A DNA stretch of 6,580 nt from Candidatus Hydrogenedentota bacterium (GTDB taxonomy: Bacteria; Hydrogenedentota; Hydrogenedentia; Hydrogenedentales; SCBR16-9), in the NCBI GenBank assembly GCA_007116095.1, contig SKJD01000118.1, positions 1-6,580 of the forward strand. Reading direction: 5' to 3'. Below are positions 1-4,080 of the stretch, piece after piece (the stretch's first letter is position 1; the number at the start of each line of letters is the position of its first letter). Position numbers and translations under genes: made by a program. The notes below the pieces were generated by a model. That model did not search any database and had not been told where the DNA came from. It was given only the letters and a program-made list of their open reading frames with translations.

Positions 1-24
1 GAACCGCCTGCAACGCTTTTCGAT

Positions 25-88
25 GGGGATTTGGTGCTGCGGGGGTAAACCGGGGATTTTTGGGGGAGATTGTGGGGAAATGCAGGGG
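25..88. repeat. Phased G-run array upstream of the dcw promoter
   Basis: Six runs of four or five G begin at 25, 41, 52, 62, 74 and 85, so the last five are 10-12 nt apart, close to one helical turn. Most runs are followed by short A/T tracts of the type GGGGATTT or GGGGAAAT. The intervening loops among the last five runs are 6-7 nt, which is compatible with a G-quadruplex on the + strand. Alternating G and A/T tracts in helical phase could also give curved DNA or serve as a repeated protein-binding site. What is seen is the periodicity; the function is unknown. Confidence 0.5.
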
Positions 89-106
89 TTTTTTGCCGCT
101 TTCGCC

Positions 107-134
107 CCAGGTTGCGCGGCACGGCGCCGCCTGG
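107..134 (+). other. GC-rich hairpin, possible terminator of an upstream unit
   Basis: CCAGG at 107-111 pairs with CCTGG at 130-134. After a 2x2 internal loop, GCGC at 114-117 pairs with GCGC at 124-127, leaving a 6-nt loop. The nearest downstream T-run (150-154) lies 15 nt beyond the stem, which is too far for a canonical intrinsic terminator. It may end transcription entering from the left or be incidental. Confidence 0.3.
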
Positions 135-203
135 ATCGGTACATAGCAGTTTTTCGATTTATTTTATTTCACCATTTTTCATCATTTGAGTAATTGCGAG
201 ACG

Positions 204-292
204 CCATATATGGTATCGAAAATGAGCTTGTGTCTGTTTGTGCGCCATATATGCCGCTTTTGCTGGGCTCCCCGCTTTTCCAGCGACCATAT
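204..292. repeat. Three CCATAT repeats spaced 41 and 42 bp
   Basis: CCATAT occurs at 204-209, 245-250 and 287-292. The first two belong to a longer identical 11-mer, CGCCATATATG, at 202-212 and 243-253. The first copy is also a perfect 10-bp palindrome (204-213). Spacings of 41 and 42 bp equal four turns of B-DNA, so the copies lie on the same face of the helix. The last copy ends 24 bp before the -35 element, a suitable place for an upstream regulator. No known regulator is recognised. Confidence 0.4.
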
Positions 293-298
293 CTTGTA

Positions 299-312
299 TT
301 TTTGTACAAAAA
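299..312. promoter_or_regulatory. Perfect 14-bp palindrome next to the -35 box
   Basis: The sequence TTTTTGTACAAAAA at 299-312 is its own reverse complement and ends 4 bp before the TTGACA hexamer. Its position fits an operator for a dimeric regulator. Its A/T tracts could also act as an UP element for the RNA polymerase alpha subunits. The two readings cannot be separated by sequence alone. Confidence 0.4.
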
Positions 313-316
313 AGTA

Positions 317-345
317 TTGACAAAGTGGAGTAGAGGTGGTAGATT
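317..345 (+). promoter_or_regulatory. Sigma70-type promoter of mraZ and the dcw cluster
   Basis: A perfect -35 hexamer, TTGACA, at 317-322 is followed after 17 bp by TAGATT at 340-345, a 4-of-6 match to the -10 consensus. GATTAT at 342-347 is an alternative -10 with a 19-bp spacer. Transcription would start near 352, leaving a leader of about 37 nt before the TTG start of mraZ. The location directly before mraZ matches where dcw promoters are found in other bacteria. Confidence 0.65.
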
Positions 346-380
346 ATGGGTTGTAGGTAGATGGAAGTGGGTGAAAAGGG
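325..380 (+). promoter_or_regulatory. Candidate MraZ operator: TGG/TGGG repeats at helical spacing
   Basis: GTGG at 325-328, GTGG at 336-339, ATGGG at 346-350, GTGGG at 367-371 and AAGGG at 376-380 recur at about 10-11 nt, with a weaker GGTAG at 356-360 filling the missing phase. The first copy reads AAAGTGG (322-328). MraZ is known to bind promoter-proximal direct repeats of TGGG type in Escherichia coli and of AAAGTG type in Mollicutes. The array covers the spacer, -10 and start-site region of the promoter, so MraZ binding here would repress the operon. The repeats are seen; assignment to MraZ is inferred from position and family. Confidence 0.5.
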
Positions 381-388
381 AAACTGCC

Positions 389-871
389 TTGTACTACGGT
401 GAAGCACATACTGCCATAGACGATAAGAGCCGGATAACTGTGCCTATGCAGTTCCGCTCCGTCATGCAGGCCCTGGATCATGATGTCTGGTACATCACCC
501 GGGGCTTTGACGGGGCGCTTTTCCTGTTTCACAAAACCCAATGGGACACTTTACTCAAGGAACTAGAAGGTGGTTCGCCCCTGGATCCGCAAATGTCCGC
601 AATACGCCGGTTTTTTATCGGCGGCGCCGCGAAGGCGAAACTGGATCGTCAGGGACGCTTGAACGTGCCCGGCTATCTACGTGAATTTGCCGGGATTGAT
701 CGCGAGGCCGTATTGATTGGCGTGAGTGATCACCTCGAAATGTGGAGTGAAGACGGTTGGCGCGCTTATCAGGCGCGGGAAGCCGATCAATATAAGGCCA
801 TGGCAGCAGCGCTGTTTGGCAAAGGCAGCAGCCATGTTGCCGCAACCCAAGGAGAAGAGCGGGATGCTTAA
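389..871 (+). CDS. mraZ: Transcriptional regulator MraZ
   Basis: MraZ is a DNA-binding protein with two tandem SpoVT/AbrB half-domains. It normally forms a ring-shaped oligomer and controls the dcw operon. The 160-residue product has both signature motifs: residues 11-15 (DDKSR, followed by ITVP) and residues 86-90 (DRQGR, followed by LNVP). The first motif has Ser where the family usually has Gly. The TTG start at 389 gives the standard MraZ N-terminus, with YYGEA directly after the initiator, and AAAAGGGA at 374-381 lies at ribosome-binding distance. The frame stays open upstream to 194, but that stretch contains the promoter and cannot all be coding. GTG at 371 is a less likely start. The C-terminal 30 or so residues are a variable tail. 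The gene overlaps the STAS gene by 8 nt. Identification is secure; the start is probable. Confidence 0.93.
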   Translation: MYYGEAHTAIDDKSRITVPMQFRSVMQALDHDVWYITRGFDGALFLFHKTQWDTLLKELEGGSPLDPQMSAIRRFFIGGAAKAKLDRQGRLNVPGYLREFAGIDREAVLIGVSDHLEMWSEDGWRAYQAREADQYKAMAAALFGKGSSHVAATQGEERDA

Positions 872-1211
872 AGTCGATCGTTGCGATACGGGTAAAGTCA
901 CCATCCTGCGTTTGTCTGGTGACATTGATGAGTACGGCATAGGCCTGCTCCGGTCCCAGTTTATGTCCTGCATGCGGGAAAACCGCAGCCACATTGTCGT
1001 CAACATGTGCGGGGTGCAGTTTATCAGTTACATGGGTGTCGGCGTATTGGTCGAGCGTTTGCGGCAATGCCGGAACAATCAAGGCGACATGAAACTGGTC
1101 GGTATCAATCTCTACGCCGAACGCCTGTTCCGTACGGTGGGCGTGACCAAGCTGTTCCAGACATTTGAATCCGAGAACCAGGCTTTGCACGCCTATCAGG
1201 ATGCCGCCTGA
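864..1211 (+). CDS. STAS-domain protein, anti-sigma factor antagonist-like
   Basis: The 115-residue product is a single STAS domain, the fold of SpoIIAA-type anti-anti-sigma factors. Visible features are the opening strands with LSGDID at residues 17-22, the central strand with HIVVNMCG at 43-50, the switch loop FISYMGVGVLVERL at 53-66, and the late strand and helix with KLVGINLYAERLFRTVGVTKLF. In SpoIIAA the loop reads DSSGLG and the second Ser is phosphorylated by the SpoIIAB kinase. Here those positions are S55-Y56-M57-G58, so the usual phosphoacceptor is Met and the preceding Asp is Ser. Classical partner switching by phosphorylation therefore looks unlikely, although S55 or Y56 could be alternative sites. 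No kinase or sigma factor gene is nearby. AAGGAG at 849-854 lies 9 nt before the ATG, and the 8-nt overlap with mraZ implies translational coupling. The family call is strong; the role is unknown. Confidence 0.88.
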   Translation: MLKVDRCDTGKVTILRLSGDIDEYGIGLLRSQFMSCMRENRSHIVVNMCGVQFISYMGVGVLVERLRQCRNNQGDMKLVGINLYAERLFRTVGVTKLFQTFESENQALHAYQDAA

Positions 1212-1213
1212 AA

Positions 1214-1248
1214 AGCGTGGCCCCGCCCTGTCCTGCGCTGGTTTTTTT
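1214..1248 (+). terminator. Probable intrinsic terminator after the STAS gene
   Basis: AGCG at 1214-1217 pairs with CGCT at 1236-1239. The stem continues through T1218-G1235 and GG at 1219-1220 with CC at 1232-1233, with one bulged T. The loop is C-rich. Two G's and then seven T's (1242-1248) follow directly, and the run of A's before the stem could pair with the T's. It starts 3 nt after the STAS stop codon. The stem is imperfect, so termination may be partial. Confidence 0.5.
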
Positions 1249-1282
1249 ACACGAAGCCGCCGGAATGGAATTAGTTCGGGCT

Positions 1283-1291
1283 TGGTAAGAT
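1283..1291 (+). promoter_or_regulatory. Possible extended -10 promoter for rsmH
   Basis: TGG at 1283-1285 followed by TAAGAT at 1286-1291 fits the extended -10 form TGN plus hexamer, with 4 of 6 matches in the hexamer. No good -35 is present at 16-18 bp upstream. A start here would be expected if the terminator at 1214-1248 works, since rsmH and later genes would then need their own transcription. It rests on a weak motif match plus context. Confidence 0.25.
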
Positions 1292-1354
1292 ACCCCTAAC
1301 AGGGTGCAGGGGCCAGGTGGCTGTGCCGCGTTGGAGCGCCGGAGGATTTACCAG

Positions 1355-2323
1355 ATGGAAGAGCACCAGAAGGCGCCGCATATTCCGGTTATGGCCGATG
1401 CTGTTTTGGAGTGGCTGGCCATCCGCCCCGAAGGATGTTACATCGATTGCACGGTGGGCGCCGGTGGGCACAGTAGCCAGATTCTGGCGCGTCTGACGAC
1501 GCGTGGACGGCTGTTGGGGCTGGACCGCGATCCTGAAGCCTTGGCCCTGGCTGGAGCGCGTCTTGAGCACATTCGCGCCAATACGGAAGCCGAATGCCGA
1601 CTGGTTCATGCGAATTATGGCGCTGTTGATGCGGTGGTGGCCGAACTGGGCTGGTCCGGGGTGGACGGCATCCTGATAGACGCCGGGGTATCGAGCATGC
1701 AACTGGACCAGGCGCAACGCGGGTTCAGCTTCCAGGTATCGGGCCCGCTGGATATGCGGATGGACACGACCTCCGGAGAGACGGCCCGCGCCTGGCTGGC
1801 GCAGCAGAACGAAGCCACTCTCAGCGCCGTGTTGCGGCGCTATGGCGATGTCGGCCCGGCGAAACGGATAGCCGCCGCCATTCTACGCCGGCGAGACGCC
1901 ATGCAGTTGGAGCGCACGGAAGACCTGGTGGCCGCGATACGCGATGCTCTGTCCTTTGTAAAGGGCGAACCGGATGAAATACGCACCGTGTTTCAGGCCA
2001 TACGCATGGCGGTAAACGCTGAGTTGGAAGGGTTGGAGCGTGGCATTGAGGCGGCCATATCGGTATTGAACCCCGGTGGGCGTCTGGTCGTTTTAACGTT
2101 TCACTCCGGGGAGGACCGGGTGGTGAAGCAGGCGTTACGGGCCGCTTCCCGTAAAGAACGGCTGCTGCGACCTGACGGACGGATACTCAAGGAAATTCCG
2201 CCCAGGGTGGTGTTGCTGACGCGAAAGCCTGTCCTTCCGGATGAGGAAGAAATGGCGAGAAATTCCCGGTCAAAGAGCGCCAAGCTACGTGCGGTACAGC
2301 GCCTGGCCCAAGGCGCCTCATAG
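1355..2323 (+). CDS. rsmH: 16S rRNA (cytosine-1402-N4)-methyltransferase RsmH (MraW)
   Basis: RsmH uses S-adenosylmethionine to methylate N4 of C1402 in 16S rRNA, in the decoding centre of the small subunit. The 322-residue length is normal. Family landmarks are HIPVM at residues 9-13, the SAM-binding loop GAGGHS at 35-40, LDRD at 56-59, GVSSMQLD at 111-118 (usual form GVSSPQLD), RGFSF at 122-126, PLDMRMD at 131-137, FQAIRMAVNAELEGL at 213-227, FHSGEDRVVK at 249-258 (usual form FHSLEDRIVK), and the basic C-terminal NSRSKSAKLRA at 303-313. The region near residues 138-200 forms the helical insert typical of the family. The ATG at 1355 is supported by GGAGG at 1341-1345 with a 9-nt spacer and by the start of family similarity just after it. 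An in-frame GTG at 1304 is unlikely. Identification is secure. Confidence 0.97.
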   Translation: MEEHQKAPHIPVMADAVLEWLAIRPEGCYIDCTVGAGGHSSQILARLTTRGRLLGLDRDPEALALAGARLEHIRANTEAECRLVHANYGAVDAVVAELGWSGVDGILIDAGVSSMQLDQAQRGFSFQVSGPLDMRMDTTSGETARAWLAQQNEATLSAVLRRYGDVGPAKRIAAAILRRRDAMQLERTEDLVAAIRDALSFVKGEPDEIRTVFQAIRMAVNAELEGLERGIEAAISVLNPGGRLVVLTFHSGEDRVVKQALRAASRKERLLRPDGRILKEIPPRVVLLTRKPVLPDEEEMARNSRSKSAKLRAVQRLAQGAS

Positions 2324-2382
2324 CGGTACTGCGTGGTTAACCCGGCGCGGGAATTACAGATGTGTTTTATGTGGAGTAGATA

Positions 2383-2398
2383 GACGCCCCCGGGCGTC
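2383..2398 (+). promoter_or_regulatory. Strong hairpin in the ftsL leader
   Basis: GACGCCC at 2383-2389 and GGGCGTC at 2392-2398 are perfect reverse complements separated by two C's. In RNA this gives a stem of about six pairs with a 4-nt loop. No T-run follows, so it is not an intrinsic terminator. It ends 16 nt before the ribosome-binding site GGAGGA (2415-2420) of the ftsL-like gene. It could be an mRNA stability or processing element, or a DNA operator. Confidence 0.4.
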
Positions 2399-2426
2399 GG
2401 TGTCGGATAGCGGTGGAGGAACAAGT

Positions 2427-3269
2427 ATGCAACAGGTAACCAAAAGAATGCAGCGAAGAGCGCTTCGTGGCTGGAAGCGTTGGATTCTTGTGGTCTTCAT
2501 TGCATTTTCTCCACTTTATGTGGATGCCTGGCTGAACATTAAAATGCGCCACCATGACTACATGACCAACTACCTGAACAGCGAGCGCCAACGCCTTAAT
2601 GAAGAACTGATTACGTTGTCGGTCAACCGCGCCAGCCTGGAGCGGATGGATCGGCTTTCCGTGAGAGCGGAGGCCTTGGGCCTGGGCGAACCCGAACCGG
2701 GGCAGGTCCATTTGATCACCTACGACGGCAGCATCAATAGTCCGGCCTCGGGACAGGGGCGGATGGTGTTGGCGCAGCGGAGCGCGCAATCAGGCGCGAT
2801 GAACTGGTCCGCATATGAAGAAGACGGCGTCGCCCGATTTGTCCACAACATGATGGTGCGCGGCGCGACGATGTTCCAGCGTATCGAGCAGGGCCTGGAC
2901 GGATTCCTGAGTGCGCCCATGAAGGTGGAGGCTTCCGAGTTGGAGCGGGATTATCAACAAGTTGGTTATTCGGACGATATGGGTGCACCCATGCCCTACG
3001 GCGGTGGCTATGAGGTTGAATCCTACGATGCACCCTATGCCGTGACGTCGGCGGAAGAGGGTATAGAGTCGGAGCTGGATACGTCTGCTGCAAGCGCATC
3101 GGCGCAGGATTTCCGTGTGGAAACCTTGTCGGCGCCGATTTCGGCCATATTGGGCATGCCTCGTGAGCCGGCATTGAATCCACAAGTGGAGCCAGAAACA
3201 GATACGTCGGCGGAAGCGTCCGATTCGGATTTGGACGGGTCGTTGGAGGAATTGCTGGGTTCGCTCTGA
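2427..3269 (+). CDS. ftsL: FtsL-like division protein with a long acidic tail
   Basis: FtsL is a bitopic membrane protein that, with its FtsB/DivIC-type partners, activates septal peptidoglycan synthesis by FtsW and FtsI. Residues 1-18 are strongly basic and probably cytoplasmic. Residues 19-38 are a single membrane segment starting at WILVVFIAF, interrupted by Pro29 and Asp33. Residues about 45-80 are a polar helix suited to a coiled coil, followed by RAEALGLGEPEPGQVHLI at 80-97, which resembles the conserved close of FtsL domains. The product has 280 residues, against roughly 100-130 for typical FtsL. Residues from about 100 form an extra extracytoplasmic region, including an amphipathic stretch at 138-161 and a disordered acidic Ser/Ala/Glu/Asp-rich part from about 200 to the end. 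GGAGGA at 2415-2420 with a 6-nt spacer fixes the ATG; the open frame back to 2241 overlaps rsmH and is not used. The position between rsmH and ftsI strongly supports FtsL. Sequence similarity alone would be weak. Confidence 0.75.
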   Translation: MQQVTKRMQRRALRGWKRWILVVFIAFSPLYVDAWLNIKMRHHDYMTNYLNSERQRLNEELITLSVNRASLERMDRLSVRAEALGLGEPEPGQVHLITYDGSINSPASGQGRMVLAQRSAQSGAMNWSAYEEDGVARFVHNMMVRGATMFQRIEQGLDGFLSAPMKVEASELERDYQQVGYSDDMGAPMPYGGGYEVESYDAPYAVTSAEEGIESELDTSAASASAQDFRVETLSAPISAILGMPREPALNPQVEPETDTSAEASDSDLDGSLEELLGSL

Positions 3270-3331
3270 GCTTCACGGAGCGCCATCCCGATTAAGCAGC
3301 AGGCAAGCGATTTAATACGCCCCATTCCCAT

Positions 3332-3346
3332 CGCTACAGGATAGCG
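3332..3346 (+). promoter_or_regulatory. Hairpin presenting the ribosome-binding site of the amidotransferase gene
   Basis: CGCTA at 3332-3336 and TAGCG at 3342-3346 are perfect complements. The 5-nt loop, CAGGA at 3337-3341, is the only Shine-Dalgarno-like sequence before the ATG at 3349, at 7-nt spacing. Placing the site in a loop could modulate initiation. The stem is short, so the effect may be modest. Confidence 0.35.
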
Positions 3347-3348
3347 CA

Positions 3349-4080
3349 ATGCATTTCCAATGTTTACAACACGTACCCCATGAAGTTCCTGGAATCATTG
3401 CTTCCTGGATGCGGCGACATGGGCATAGCCTCGAACTGGTGCGGCTCTATGCCGGCGAGTTGCCTGCGGCGCCGGAGGCCATGGACGGCGTCCTCAGCCT
3501 GGGCGGCCCGATGAGCGTCCATGACGAAGCCACGTATCCCTGGCTGCACGCCGAAAAAGACTTTCTTCGCTCCATGGTCACCGCCGACAAGTACGTGTTG
3601 GGCATATGCCTTGGCGCTCAGATGATAGCCTCGGTGCTGGGTGCGGCGGTGACGCACAACAAGATCGATGGGCGCCACGAGAAAGAAATCGGCTGGTACC
3701 CGGTATTCCCCACCAACCCCGCAAAGCGGAACCGCCTCTTTGCGTCCTTTCCCGAAGTCCTCACGGTCTTTCATTGGCATGGGGACTCATTCACCCTTCC
3801 ACACGGCGCTACCTGCACCTTGCAGAATGGCAATTGCGCGCATCAGGGCTTTATATATGGCGCCCGCATCATCGGTTTGCAGTGTCACCTGGAAATGCGT
3901 CCGGAGGATGTCGAGTCCTTGCTTCGGAAAGGGGCGGAAGAGTTGCGTGAGAATGCAGCCTACCGTTTTGTGCAACCTGCGGAACGGATTCTTGAGGGCG
4001 CCCAGTATTACCTTCCCATGCATCACGCAATGTATGCTTTGTTGGAAGCCTGGCTAGACGAAGGAGAAGACGACGCATGA
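3349..4080 (+). CDS. Stand-alone class I glutamine amidotransferase
   Basis: The 243-residue product is a class I (triad) glutamine amidotransferase, a fold that hydrolyses glutamine and supplies ammonia to a partner or acts on gamma-glutamyl substrates. The nucleophile elbow is GICLGAQ with Cys87, and the other triad residues are His180 and Glu182 in GLQCHLE. LSLGGPMSVHD at residues 49-59, EIGW at 113-116 and FHWHGDSF at 141-148 are typical of the group related to the GuaA glutaminase domain. No synthetase domain is present, and the length matches stand-alone members. The elbow differs from GatD (GICGGYQ-like), so an assignment to lipid II amidation is not justified. The ATG overlap with ftsI is 4 nt, implying coupled translation, and 79 nt separate it from the ftsL-like gene. 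The catalytic assignment is strong; the substrate and any partner are unknown. Confidence 0.9.
   Translation: MHFQCLQHVPHEVPGIIASWMRRHGHSLELVRLYAGELPAAPEAMDGVLSLGGPMSVHDEATYPWLHAEKDFLRSMVTADKYVLGICLGAQMIASVLGAAVTHNKIDGRHEKEIGWYPVFPTNPAKRNRLFASFPEVLTVFHWHGDSFTLPHGATCTLQNGNCAHQGFIYGARIIGLQCHLEMRPEDVESLLRKGAEELRENAAYRFVQPAERILEGAQYYLPMHHAMYALLEAWLDEGEDDA

Noticed and set aside
1..48. An open frame from the left edge ending with TAA at 46-48, which could be the last 15 codons of an upstream gene.
   Set aside because: Fifteen codons are too few to recognise a family, and the stop lies within the G-run array. It remains possible but unsupported.
194..388. A 65-codon upstream extension of mraZ in the same frame.
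   Set aside because: It spans the CCATAT repeats, the palindrome and a near-consensus promoter, and does not resemble the N-terminus of any MraZ.
2354..2382. A possible promoter TTACAG / TAGATA with a 17-bp spacer before ftsL.
   Set aside because: Only 2 of 6 and 3 of 6 positions match the consensus hexamers, no better than background.
3262..3282. CGCTC / GAGCG inverted repeat across the ftsL stop codon as a terminator.
   Set aside because: The stem is short and no T-run follows; the next bases are CCATCCCG.
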